64,000 nt of DNA from positions 682,001-746,000 of the forward strand of contig JABYQU010000003.1 in assembly GCA_022264855.1 (NCBI GenBank), given 5' to 3'. The translations under genes were made by a program, and so were the position numbers. The stretch is from Lenzites betulinus. Its lineage: Eukaryota > Basidiomycota > Agaricomycetes > Polyporales > Polyporaceae. Shown piece by piece: positions 33,852-46,945 of this stretch. The notes beneath the pieces are model-generated. The model worked only from the letters and a program-made list of their open reading frames with translations. It made no database searches and was not told the origin of the DNA. Position 1 is the stretch's first letter; each line of letters opens with the position of its first letter.

Positions 33852-34677
33852 ATGTACGCCAAGACTTTCATCACGTTCTTGCTTCCCGTTCTCGCTGTGT
33901 ATGGCATGCCTGCAAAGCGCGATGGTATGTAGGCGGAATGTTCGTGTCGACTATGACGTACTCATAGTGACGTTCCAATCTTTTCGCACATCGCCTCCGT
34001 ATTGGATGTGGGTGAGTAATCTCTTTACTGTCGTATCTCAAGACGTCAATCTGAAGTGCAATATCAGGCAACGCAACACTCATCACTGTAGACGGTACGT
34101 AACGATAATAGTCGGAGTTGTGCACGAACTCATATAGTCGCGGGGGATCGCTAGCCGCCGCCTCGCTTGAAGGTATGATCGCTCATCTTCTAACATCTCG
34201 TCGTTTCGATTCTAAGCTTTCGGGAAATAGCGTCTCTCTTCCTAGAAATCGCAGACGTTTTCATTAGCGTACAGCCCACACCAACTCAATTTACTGCATT
34301 CATCACGTGTGAGTTGACCGCAAATACGTCCTTCCCCACCCTATCTCACCGCTTTACCAATTACTATTGCTATATGTAGCGGTCACCGGCGTACCATTGG
34401 TCGAGATTTCATCCATCGGCGGACCTGCTATCACACTGGCCACGACGACTGGCGTCCCCACAGTGTTCGCAGGGGCAACCTTCACTGTTGTTCCTGGCCC
34501 GAATGATAAGAAGTACGTGCCTATGCTCAGTGCTGCGCCCATTCTTTCCTTTGCTGATGCTGATGTTGTGTGCCACGCAGGAACGGAGCGGTCGGGCTCA
34601 TGGTCTCGAGGCCCTTGCTTACAGGGATGGTCAGTGCCCTTGGGGCTGTCGCAGCGGGAGCGATGCTTGTTTTGTAG
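33852..34677 (+). CDS. Small secreted, putatively GPI-anchored protein of unknown function
   Basis: The first exon encodes a signal peptide (MYAKTFITFLLPVLAVYGMPAKRD). The 3' exons are well defined. ADVFISVQPTPTQFTAFIT splices across 34309-34379 to SVTGVPLVEISSIGGPAITLATTTGVPTVFAGATFTVVPG. A last intron (about 34513-34579) then joins PNDKK to NGAVGLMVSRPLLTG and a hydrophobic end (MVSALGAVAAGAMLVL) before TAG. That tail suggests GPI attachment. The internal exons between 33925 and 34250 are short and my joints there are tentative. I recognise no domain; composition is Thr/Val/Gly-rich with few cysteines. A decayed copy of the 3' half lies at about 36050-36290, beyond hydrophobin B. A secreted surface or effector-like role is only a guess. 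Confidence 0.65.
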
Positions 34678-34866
34678 AGTATGCGTCTGCTCCTTTGTTG
34701 GTCTATGAACTTCGCAGTGCGATTGACTCAGGTTGGAACACGCGCTCATCGAAATGGCTTTGAACTCTCAAGCACGAATCAATTCACCATCCGACATTAA
34801 CCAAGAAATACGTCTATCCTCCTCAACCCCATCCAACCAGCTATCCAAGCTATGAACCTCGATGGC

Positions 34867-35289
34867 TTAGAGCTCGACGGGAACGCAGCCAATCGAGACG
34901 GTACCGCCCTGCACATTCCACTCAGCAGAGTGCCTACAACAGATAGAAAAGGTACGCACGACGTTGTTGTTCTCGCAGCACACGGGGCTAGCGCTGCAGG
35001 ACGAGGAGCCTGCGCCGACCACTGGGATCGGCGAGCACTCGAGACCGATGTCGCCGGTCACGTCCTGGGCGACGATGCCGAGGACGCCCAGCAGCGCAGA
35101 GCCTGCGGCAGAGTCGGTCTGTGAGCGAGCACAACGCGTCAGTCGCAGATTCTAGTCGTGCATGCTCAGGCGGGGAATACGCACGCTCTCAAGGCTGTTG
35201 CAGCACTGGATGGAGCCGGTGTTGCAGTTGCTGGTGGCAGCAACAAGGAGCGGGAGCGCAAGGGCGAAGGCGGCGACGCGGGCGAACAT
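34867..35289 (-). CDS. Class I hydrophobin B
   Basis: Predicted 101 aa in three exons (35185-35289, 34960-35118, 34867-34908), intact and nearly identical to hydrophobin A. A signal peptide (MFARVAAFALALPLLVAATS) precedes the same eight-cysteine class I spacing. Visible differences from A include Ala to Val in the signal peptide, SPIQ to GSIQ between Cys1 and Cys2, LQC to LEC, SPIS to SPIP, and GGA to GGT near the end. Introns are at identical positions. The TATA box (35420-35425) and leader are conserved, so the copy should be expressible. It is embedded between a secreted-protein gene and that gene's decayed paralogue. Confidence 0.95.
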
Positions 35290-35419
35290 CTTGTCTGTTT
35301 TGTGAGAAGAGGGTGGGGCTTAGAGCGAGGAGTGGGCGAGTGAGGACTGCGAAGAGAGCTGGAGGATGAGCTGAGGCGAGTCGAGGACTGCTGGAGACTC
35401 GGGAGGCGGCGGGCTCCTC

Positions 35420-35425
35420 TTTATA
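35420..35425 (-). promoter_or_regulatory. TATA box of hydrophobin B
   Basis: TATAAA on the minus strand, 131 bp upstream of the ATG at 35289, matching the TATA position in copy A. Confidence 0.75.
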
Positions 35426-36049
35426 CAGCGCGGGCTTGGGGTTTACGTGCTTGCCTGTGTCTGCCGTCTGACACCCTCGCGTGAGGCTGCGCCCGGGCCC
35501 AAGGCTGGCGGTGACTCTGCGCGGGGCGTGTACGTGCTACGGGAGGGGCGGGATGGCGCACCGCGCTGAAACCCCTTCAGCAGTAGTGCTTCGCGCACGA
35601 CGTCGGGCGTCGCTTGCGTGCCCGGCCCTGCGCGTATCACCCTTCTCTCCGTCTCGCCGTCCGCGCGCGCGTTACGACTGCCCGCCCGCCTTTCGCAGCC
35701 CTTCGCTTGCACGCAAAATAGGGTCTGGGGCGCAGTGGAGGCATGCACGGGGGCATGCCAGCGGGCGTGGTTTGTCGGGAACGCTCGGCGGGTGATTTGT
35801 CGCGGCGAGACAAGTGGGGCTCACCACGGCTCGCTCAGCCTCGCAGTGACTGTCGACGGGCGCCCGCACCGCCTATGCGGCCCTCGATGGGGCTACGTCT
35901 TATGGAAGTTGAAGACTGGGCGGGAGAACGCTGACGGTGTCTACTACTCTCGAGTCTACGGTGTTGCTAGAATCTCCATGACTGTGTCGTGCTGCCAGTG
36001 CCCACGACCTGTGTCTCTGCAAATGTGCCTCTAAGCTCATGGTAAGTGC

Positions 36050-36290
36050 TTGCTCCGGAGCCGTACCGTTGGGCGATATTTAGCCCATCGACGGACCTGG
36101 CATCAGCTGGTAGTGACGACCAGAGCCCCCACAATCATTGTACCGGCGGCTTTCGCTGTTTTCCCTGGCCTGAAAATCAAGTAAGTGCATGAATATTAGG
36201 GTGATACATTTCCTTGCACATGATCCTGACATGATCATGTACCACACAGGAAGGAAACCATTGAATTCGCGGTCGGGTGGTCGTAGGTTT
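36050..36290 (+). pseudogene. Decayed 3' copy of the small secreted protein gene
   Basis: This segment aligns by eye with the last two exons and last intron of the gene at 33852-34677: GCCGTACCGTTGG versus GGCGTACCATTGG, CATCGACGGACCTGGCATCA versus CATCGGCGGACCTGCTATCA, and TTCCCTGGCCTGAAAATCAA versus TTCCTGGCCCGAATGATAAG. The donor-like GTAAGT, an intron of similar length and the CAG acceptor followed by GAAGGAAACC...GCGGTCGGG also correspond. In-frame stops (TAG just after the GGCGAT start, others later) and the missing 5' part make it non-functional. It indicates a former tandem pair, later separated by hydrophobin B. Confidence 0.65.
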
Positions 36291-37122
36291 TTGTTATAGT
36301 CGGGGCCCGCCAGAACTCATGGCGATGCATCCGTCATGAGGCCTGAGGTCTGTCGGGAGCTGCTGCTATATCGTCGTAACTCCGCAGGACATATGCCCTA
36401 TGTCTACGCGGTTGTATGTGTATCCATACATTTCAGCGAACCTCCGAGTCTCACACAGATGGAGTCACCTACATGTAAGCACATATGCCCACCTGCAGGT
36501 CGAGCTCAGATTGGCGTGTGCATATATGGTCAAGAGATACATTCCTTGAAAGATATGGAGCTATTAGTATGTTCTTTTGGCTGTGACGTAGAGTTCGTGG
36601 ATCGGCTTCGACGTGTGAAGAAACCTTTGCGGCGTCGAAGCAAAATCACGCTCTTCACGAAAGACAAAAATGGTATATGTAGTACTAGTGAGCTGAGTCC
36701 CTGAATATTTCCCTTTCCTCTCTCCTCCCATGTCGCGTCGTGCTGTCCTCCTACAAACTTTCTTCTCGTGGCGAGGAGGGAGGTGGTCTAAATTGCCCGT
36801 TCACGACAGACCTAGCACTGTGACTCGGACGCAGACGAGACGAATCCGACTCGAAGGAATCATGCGTAACGGTGAAGAAATTAGCAAGTCATGGCGGCTA
36901 TTCTGCGTACTGAAGACGGCTGAAGGCGTCGTATGCGACAGGCGCCGCACAACTCGCAATGAAACGCCGAAACAAGCAATGCCAAACAAAGAGTGGCAGG
37001 ATTTTGAGGAGGAGGCCGAGATGGTGCGTCATCGTTCTCGCACTATATACTCTCTAGACGTGATTGGCAGCGCAAACAACCTGGCCGCCGTTCCCTAGTC
37101 TCTCCCCCTCTCGCCTGCCTCG
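36291..37122. other. Intergenic upstream of LETM1
   Basis: About 830 bp. Two 122-codon plus frames here show no family features. At about 36575-36632 lies a sequence resembling one just downstream of LETM1 (see repeat entries). A TATATA at about 37046 lies roughly 75 bp before the LETM1 ATG. Confidence 0.45.
36575..36632 (+). repeat. Imperfect direct repeat, copy 1 (5' of LETM1)
   Basis: Contains TTCGTGGATCGGCTTCGACG then TGTGAAGAAACC...CGTCGAA. Copy 2 at 39355-39415 has GTCGTGGACCGGTTACAACG then TGTGAAGACTAC...CGTCGAA. Same orientation, roughly three quarters identical by eye. Confidence 0.5.
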
Positions 37123-39288
<2,166 letters not shown>

Positions 39289-40375
39289 TTGCAACCCCCG
39301 CTCTACAGCTACTTACCCTACCGTATCATCTACCTATTATTGTACGGTCCCTGGCCGTTATAGAAGTCGTGGACCGGTTACAACGTGTGAAGACTACTAC
39401 GTTGCCGGACGTCGAACCCCGTATTAGCGGCTGGCTTTGTGTGATTCATTCCTACGTGCTCCATCGTCAGCATTTCTATCTCATTTGGAGCTGAGAGTAC
39501 GGAATTTAGGCATCAGATGATCATTGTTGGATGCATCGACCCGAGCTGAGTCGTCGACGCACGGTGTATAGTAGTGTACCTTTATTCGTTCGTTCTTAGT
39601 AGCTTCACCTACTAATAGTAGTTAGTACGTCATCAAACCATCGACAGCATCGTCGCAGCAAAACTGATCGCTGTACGGGACCCCCAGGATCCCGGTCAAG
39701 CAGTGCAAGACAGCTAAAACTGTACTGCGCCGGTGTAGTGATGTACTATGCACGATGGAAGCAAAAGCTAACAAGTACTCTAATGTGGTGTCCCTGGGGC
39801 CCCCGGACTCCGCCCCGCTGGATGCGGTGGAAGAATTTGCAAAATAAGCGATCAAGGAACGACCAGATTGGGCCTGGCCCATGCAGGGACTGAGAGTTCG
39901 TTCGCGCTGTCTACGTTCTTGCTTTCCACCTCTGCGTCTCTTGTCTCGCGGCAAACGCATCCTCGTCTTTCCACCGTCCACCCAACTGCCACGGTCCACT
40001 GGCTTAATAGGGCAGCTTCAAAGCGGCTGTCATCGCCCAGAAGAAGGGCAGCTATATCTGGCTTCGCGTCTCCAACTCGTGTTCTGCACGTTGCTCGTTC
40101 GTTTCCCCCCTCCAGCCTATGCGCTCTTGTCTCTCGTCTGCTGCCCATCCTTTCGGTCTCGCTTTCTGATATTCTGATTACACTTGTGTGTGCCTGCACG
40201 CGCACGTCTTGCCGATATCTCCTTGGCCTCACTCGCCGCCCAGGCGCATCTCGCTTCTTCTCCGCGCTATACGTGATCTGACATTTCCACACCTTCCCGA
40301 GTCACGCTCCTTCAACGTGTTTGCAACGAGGCTATCGAAACAGGGGATCCTTGCCCACCCAGCACACAATTACCC
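39289..40375 (+). other. LETM1 3' flank and promoter/leader of the large disordered-protein gene
   Basis: About 1.1 kb. The second imperfect direct repeat is at 39355-39415. From about 40090 to 40375 the sequence becomes strongly pyrimidine-rich (TTTCCCCCCTCC, CTTGTCTCTC), as expected of a 5' leader. No gene is supported; 130-codon frames on both strands lack motifs. Confidence 0.45.
39355..39415 (+). repeat. Imperfect direct repeat, copy 2 (3' of LETM1)
   Basis: Counterpart of 36575-36632. The two copies bracket the whole LETM1 gene in the same orientation. Confidence 0.5.
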
Positions 40376-43300
40376 ATGCACCGCTTCCGGTAAGCATGCC
40401 ACACCCTCGTTATTCCCGACCACAGCTCAAATCTACCGCGACCCCCTCCGCGTCCTCATCGCTCGTGTTCTCCGCCCCTCAGCAAAAGATCAGACGCTAG
40501 GCGTGTTCCGGTCCCCGAATCACTCCCATACACCGCCGACACGCAGGAGATTCTCCCCTCGTTGCCCCCCGCGAGCGATTTCCGCACGTCACTAATCTTG
40601 CCCGAGTGCGTATCTGCTTCTTTCCCGCGTTCCTATCCCAACTCACCGCGCACTACCTCCTTTCGATGCTCCTATGGTACAGCCTCACCCGACGCTTCAG
40701 CGTGTTGCAAAACTCCTCCGGCGGGCCTATTGGCCTCGATGAGTTGAAGAATAAGTTCGCAGAACAGCGCGCGCGGGGGTCTCATAATCAGGTAACAGAG
40801 GAAGAAGAGGATATGATACTAGAGGCTCTAGGCCGACTCAATGGCAGGAAACCGCGCTCCAGAGGCCCCCAGAGCGGATATGAATCCAGCGAAGGTCGGT
40901 CCACTACTGCAACGGGCGAGGACGACGACCTGGACGCTATGCGACAGTCAGTACTCTCCTCCACCTCTGCCACGACACCGTCGTTACATGGCGCCGCCTC
41001 CATCGCCTCGCTTTCGTCCACGAAGGGTTCACAGACAAGCAGGAGGATGAGTAACAACTTGTTCGGTTCTGGCAAGTTCCGGGATCAAGCCTACTTCCTC
41101 CGCAATACCAATACTGGCCGCCGTAGTGGGCGCGGCGCAGGCACGATCGCTCAGTCGGACTCTACTTTGAGCACGAGTACTATAGGGAGTGCGCGCACAG
41201 AGAACGGTACCTCTATGTATTCCGACAGCCTTCGCCCGGTCACCCCGGAAGGTAGCTCGTACACACATTCTGCGCCTTCTAGTCCTGGCAACAACAGCAC
41301 CTTCTCCAAGGATCGGAGCTCGCGGTCCACAACCGGGGAACAGTCTGACTACATGCCAAGCTCCATAAGCAAGCGCCTGTCGAAGGTACTTTCCCCAGAC
41401 GGAGTGCGACGAGCGTCAATGGCCCTTGACCAGGCGATCCGAGAGTTGGAGGAGGAAGGAGATGATGAGATTGTCATGGAGAGATCTCCTGTTGTGCACG
41501 CGCCAGCTAGAGATATGAACGGCTCTCTTGCGGCATTGACTACTGCGGTGAGTCCCCTTTCGGAATCACCCATGTACGTCCTCTTGACGCCATTTGAACC
41601 ACAGCTCGAACCAATCGCCTCGTCCCCTCTACCCTCACCAGGAGAGGAATCAGGAACTGCCTTGTCCTCAGACGACCCAATCTCCACAGACGAGAGCCAG
41701 AGGATGTCGCCTTATCCCTCCTCGCGTACCACGTCACCCACACCCCGTTTGCCTGGATATATTCCAGGTATGCCCCGCCCTATGACTCCGCGGGACGCCA
41801 CATTCGACAACGAGGACCTGACACCTTCGGCGACCCCTCGAGCAACATCCCCCCGTCTGCCAGGCCTCAATACCCAGGCGTCTCCTTTGATACCCCAGAG
41901 CATCGCGTCTGCCCTGAACAGGAGTAATTCCGGCGCGTCGGCGTCGCATCAAGCTGTGCGCCCCGTGTCCCCAGCGCAAGCCTCTACACCCCCTCTCTTC
42001 TTCAACCGCCCCATGAACGGACGTTACACCCCAGAAGACCGTCCGCGAAACACCAGTAAACTCCCCTCTCCCACTTCTGATGCCCCAGATTCTCCCGTTA
42101 TGGGCAGGCGCCGACCGATGTCGCCCCTCTCTGCGCCCGCATTCCAACCCCTTGCGGCAGCAGCATCCTCTTCTCGCCCTTCCTCGCGTCCCGGAACACC
42201 CTCGAATGTGACCTGGAGCACGCCGTCCAGTCCCAATGGCACGCCACAGAAGTCCCACGGTCGAAACGGCAGCGTCTCTGGCCATTCTCGTAACGGAAGT
42301 ACCACTAGCGTTACGGATCAAGGCGCGGACAACCTTGATAGGTCGAAATCGACATCCCGATCGCTGCGCTCACCAGCACTACCCGACTCGCCATGGGTAG
42401 ACAATGGCCACACCGGCTCGTACGCGATCACGCAACCTGACTACCGCCCACCATCTGCTATGTCTGGCATGGACCTTGGCTCGCCCGTCCAGCTCGTGAA
42501 CAGGGCTCTTCGCTCTCCCACCCCTACCTACAATGGCGCTCGGTCTCCCACCTCGCCGACGTTCCAGGACTTCGGTGCCATCAACGGGGACGGTGCCACT
42601 CTCAGCGCGCGCTCGTCGAAGCAGAACCACCACGGGAGCTCGAACTCGTTCTCGCTCAGCACGCCGAACGCGCTGCTCTTCTCGCCCATCGCGAACTCGT
42701 CGCGCTCCTCCCTTGAGTCTGCTGGGTCGAGCTACCACACCTGGGACGAGGACCACAAGAAGGACCGCCTCTCGGGCCTACTCAGCAACCTCGACGCGGA
42801 CCACGCGCCCTGGCACGACATCTCCCCAGACAAGTCAGGCCCGTCGACCGCCGGGACGTCGCCATATGACTCGCTCGAACCGGAGGACGCGGTCAGGCGG
42901 GAGATCGGGCTCACGAAGACAGACTTTGTAGTCATCCAGGACAAACTGATCGGTGCTGCGGTCTCAAAGGCGGCGACGCCGGACACCCGCGCCCGTGCGG
43001 GCTCGATAAGGAGGCGCCGGCCTTCCACGTCGCAGTCGAACTATTCGTATTCTGGGGACAACAGGGCAGTCAACGCGACCCCTCAACCGCAGCCTCAGCC
43101 TCAGCTTGCTGCGGGGCCTTCGCGCCCTTCGGCCACTGACCATGTCGCGAAGGCTAACGCGCTGCTGAATGCCGTCGTGGACAGTATCGAGTCCCCGGCT
43201 GCGCCTTCTGCAAAGGCGTTACCGACCGAGGAGTCCTCCCTGGCCGTTCCGGCTCCTGCTGATCTTGAGCAGTCGAGCCCCATGCGACGGAATAGGGCCC

Positions 43301-45785
43301 TGGCAGACGCCCTGTTTGGTTCAGAAGAGCACGAGCGATCTTTGAGCTCTCCGGAACCCCCTCAGATTTCTATCATGCCCGAGTTTTCTGACCCAGAGCC
43401 AGACGAGGACGAACCGCCTGCGCCCAAGACGAAGCCGCTGCAGACGCCGAAGCGCTCTGACTCCTTACGTCATCCAGGGTCTCCCAAGGCGGCTACGCCG
43501 ACTCCCCCCGCGCACACCATGCCCAACGCGCCCCTCTCGCCGCTTTCGCCAACGTCTGGGATGAACCCGTCTCAGCTCGCGCTAGAGGTCCAACGGAGGG
43601 CTGAGGCAGCCACCGCGGCTCTGCGCAAATCCCCGTCCATACCGAAGATCGCTGATGGCTCCGGCACCGTTCCTCGGAAGCGAATCAGCCCGAACAAAAT
43701 ATCTTCGCCCACTCTCGTTTCCGCCTCGACGAGCGTCGACGCCATTCCATTGCGCTCCCCGACTGCGTCGCCTTCCCCGCAGATGCTGCAGACGTCGAGC
43801 AAGATCGGCTCCCGGTTCAAGAAGCTGCGCGGGACCATCCGCGCTAAGCCACATATCGCGCCCACCGGAGAGGAGGTTACGCCGTACCCGCTCGACCTGC
43901 GTAGTCCCACTAGCGCTGGGAATGGCATGCCGTCGGGCAGCTCACCCAGTCTCGCGCTTCGCACATCGCCTATCCCTATGTCCGCTAGTGCTGCTGAGCC
44001 CGTGCGTCTGAAACCTCCGCCAGCGCCTCTGCCCAGTCCTCCCGCGTCCGCCGGGCCAGGACTGAAAGGCTTCATGGCGCGCTTCCGCAAGTCGCGGCCG
44101 CCAGAACCTCTGGTCGCGCCTGCACGACCAGCGCCAGGCCCGATGTCTGCTACGACTGCAAAGTCTATGGGCCTGTTGTCGGGTATGGCTCCCGAAGAGC
44201 CGTATGGGCCGATGCCGCACTCTGCTCCAGCCCTCAAGACAATGTTCAGAAGCCCGAGCCCTGCAGGCCCGACCGCGCCGCCCCCTCAATCGCCGACGCC
44301 CAGACCGCCGCAGGAGGGATTCGCAGCGGCGCCGTCCGTGCAGGCGCAGACCCAGACCAACGACGCGCTCAGGCAGCTGTTCGATGCTGCCACGAACCTT
44401 GGTCTCGACCAAGCGGCGCTGAATGACCTGATCGCTCGATCGCCTTCGACGTCTTCGCGTTCGACCGCTTGGACGCGCCTGACGCGGGCGACGTCACCAA
44501 ATGAGAGCAGGAAGAGCCATGTGCCCGTGATCCGGGGCAGGGCGACCCCTGACAGCGTACGCTCGCCCACTTCGGAGGGCCGCCCCAGCTTTGACGGGTA
44601 CTCTCCGCGGCCCTCGACCGACACGCGCCCGCCTGTGCGCAAAGTTCAGGAGTCGCCGCAGCGCCCACGCCAGCAGCAGCAGGACGCGGCCCAGAACACG
44701 GTCGTGCGGCGCACGATCATCTTCCCCTCAGACGCGCGGGCGTCTGGCTTCGACTTGGGTGCACTTGTGCGCAAGCAGTCGGCGTCCCGCCGACGCGCCT
44801 CGGTCGGCTCCAAGTCTTCTATCCACGACCGAGTGCCCACTCCCCCGCCGCCCCACCGGGCCGGCGGGCGGCGGTTCTCGACGGACGCGGCGTCCCCGCC
44901 AGTGCCCCACCTGCCGCCGTCGTTCTCGGCGACGACGGAGGGCTCGCTTGCTGTGCCGACCGGGGTAGAGAAGTCGAGTTCTGCTTACGACTCTCTGTAA
45001 GACTGAATGCCACCTTTTGTACGAGACGTCAACGTGACTAACTGGTCAGCGGCAGATATGAGATGTACGCGGGCGAAAGTAGGGGGCAGATACTCGGTGC
45101 GGAGTCGCCCGGCGCGGGCAGCTCGCAGGCTCAACGCGAGGCGATCCCGGAGTCAGGCCCGGCGCTGGAGGTGATCGAAATGGCGAACGGCGAGACGATC
45201 TGGTGCGTCCTCCCTCACACCCCATCTTTACGTCTCACGACTCACACGCGGCGCCAGGTCGATCGTGAACGGGCTGCGTGACGATGATGGCGAGTCCTTC
45301 TACGGCGACCGCGCGAGCTTCTACTCCGAGTACTCGGTGAAGGACACGAACGAGAACGTGAAGCTGTTCTTCAAGGAGCACGAGCGCAAGTCGTCGAAAG
45401 GCAGCACGAGCTCGTTCCTGTCCAGGAAGAAGCAACAGCAGCAGCAAGTTCAGCAGCAACAACAGCAGCAGCAGCCAAAAGGTACCGCTCGGCCGGAGAC
45501 TAAGGTTTGTATGCCTGCGGGCGTCTACTTATTCCGTGCATGCCTATCGTGGCTCATCATCGTGCGCAGGTCTTCTTCAGTTCTAGTGCCCAGATAGGCC
45601 GGCTCATCGAGAATCTGTCGCGTGGGATGGACGCCGGCTCCTTCAACATCACGCCGGGGCAGGGCGGGCGCTCGCAGGGCCACGTCGGGCACTCCGCCGC
45701 GTCGTCTGTGGGGTCGGACGCGGACATGCGATGGACAGTGGAGGAGCGGCTGGAGCAGATGCTCGGGTCGATGGGGGCGGGCTGA
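40376..45785 (+). CDS. Very large Ser/Pro/Thr-rich disordered protein (1707 aa), uncharacterised
   Basis: Six exons: 40376-40389, 40426-40605, 40683-44996, 45050-45202, 45258-45504 and 45570-45785; the sum is an exact multiple of three. The first coding exon is only 14 nt (ATGCACCGCTTCCG). The 5' region encodes SLPYTADTQEILPSLPP and SLILPDLTRRFSVLQ, then LDELKNKFAEQRARGSHNQVTEEEEDMILEALGRL, which look like conserved helices. The 4.3-kb central exon is mostly low-complexity Ser/Pro/Thr, with many SP/TP dipeptides (possible kinase sites). Ordered islands include DYMPSSISKRLSKVLSPDGVRRASMALDQAIRELEEEG and KIGSRFKKLRGTIRAKPHI. The C-terminal exons encode ETIWSIVNGLRDDDGESFYGDRASFYSEYS, NENVKLFFKEHERKSS, a poly-Gln tract, and FFSSSAQIGRLIENLSRGMDAGSFNI. 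I recognise no named family. A scaffold or polarity/signalling role is a guess. Confidence 0.88.
45433..45474 (+). repeat. Poly-Gln-encoding CAG/CAA tract
   Basis: Five Gln codons, one Val, then eight Gln codons in mixed CAG/CAA, in frame inside the fifth exon of the large disordered protein. It is likely length-variable between strains. Confidence 0.8.
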
Positions 45786-46042
45786 GGGGATGTGTGCTAT
45801 GCTATCGGGACTCTGCTGCCGCTGCTATCATTTATGTGTGTCTATCTGGCTCGGTCGGGACTCTGAGCAGTGTTTCCCAGCGCTATCATTAATCGTGCAC
45901 CGGACCGATCGTGCGCTGCCATGCTTCCGGGGCTATAGGGTCTACAGTGTGTGTGCGAGTGTGTGTGTAAATAAATATTTGGTCCGTGGAACCCCCTCGT
46001 GCGTGGACGCCGCCTCCCCCGTCCGTCCGCCCCCGCGCGCGC

Positions 46043-46876
46043 TCACATCCCCCGCCAGTCTATCCACCGGTTCAAGCAGAGGGCGAGGAGCGCGTCGCGC
46101 GCGAGCTCGTCCTCGTGGAAGCCGTACTCGAGCAGCGCGTACGCGCGCCCGATCTTGGGCAGCTCGCGGGGTGTGGGATCGTACCGGCCGATCCTCGACT
46201 CGGGCGCGAGCGAGAAGAGCTGGGGTCCGGGCGAGACGCACGGATGGCGGTGAGCGTTCTGCAGAATGATCGTCCCCTGCCCGCGCCCGCGGACCCGCGT
46301 GCGCGGCACTCACCTCGTACCCGAACGGATGCTTGTCCCCGATCCTGCGCCACTCGAACCGCTCGCGGCCGCCCCTGCCGGAGTCGAATGCGCGTGCGCT
46401 GGGGCGGTGGTCAGCGCTGGCCATGCTCGGGGTCGTCGCGGGACTCACGTGGGAATCGAGCCGGGCATGACGAGGTCGGTCATGGGCGCGCGGTTCGGGC
46501 CCCTGGTGACGGAGCCGAGGTGGACGGCGAGGGCCCAATCGAAGAAGGCGAGGACGTGCTGCTCGTTGTAGGTGACCTGGGGAGAGCCGCAGCGCGAACG
46601 ACGACGCGCGGAGCCGAGCGCGGGGAAGGGGCAGGGGCGAGCCGGGGCGGGGGACGGGCGAGTGAGCGATCTGGTGGGGCCAGGCGACGATCCGATGCGA
46701 GAAGCGCTCACGGTGGTTCTGGTGCCTTGCGGAAGGTCGACGGTGTCGAACTTGTACACGACGGGCTCGTCGCGGTGGTACCCGATCGCGACGCACTTGT
46801 GGCGGGGGTCGCCCTGGCCGGTGAAGTAGAGCTCGTTGATGGTCTGCTTGGGCGCGGGCGCGGCGGCGTGCGACAT
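46043..46876 (-). CDS. Uncharacterised 184-aa protein, possibly basidiomycete-specific
   Basis: Four exons (46712-46876, 46449-46576, 46314-46398, 46043-46219) that sum to 184 codons plus stop. Start MSHAAAPAPKQTINELYF. Visible blocks are KCVAIGYHRDEPVVYKFDTVDLPQG, VTYNEQHVLAFFDWALAVHLGSVT, FEWRRIGDKHPFGYELFSLAPES and IGRAYALLEYGFHEDELARDALLALCLNRWIDWRG. The pattern of alternating beta-like strands with a central FEWRR recalls the basidiomycete DUF6593-type family, but I cannot confirm it. There is no signal peptide or membrane span. A TATAAA lies at 46940-46945, 64 bp upstream on the same strand, giving a very short leader. Codon use and clean GT-AG joints support a real gene. Confidence 0.78.
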
Positions 46877-46939
46877 TGCGGGCGGTGGGTCCTGTGCGCC
46901 GGTGCTTGCAGTGCTCCCTCCCGTCCCCTCGCCCGAGTT

Positions 46940-46945
46940 TTTATA
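46940..46945 (-). promoter_or_regulatory. TATA box of the 184-aa protein gene
   Basis: TATAAA on the minus strand (within GCTATAAAAACTCG), 64 bp upstream of the start codon at 46876. Confidence 0.6.

Larger units (their letters stand above)
34771..35868 (-). repeat. Segmental duplication, copy B (hydrophobin B and flanks), inverted relative to copy A
   Basis: Reverse-complement counterpart of 9872-10963. The outer boundary near 35855 shares the GTCGACAGTCAC motif, and the inner boundary near 34773 shares TTGAACTCTCAAGCACGAAT. The flanking DNA beyond these points is unrelated to copy A. Confidence 0.85.

Noticed and set aside
36336..37098. Two 122-codon plus frames upstream of LETM1
   Set aside because: No motif, poor composition, and the region carries the LETM1 promoter and a flanking repeat.
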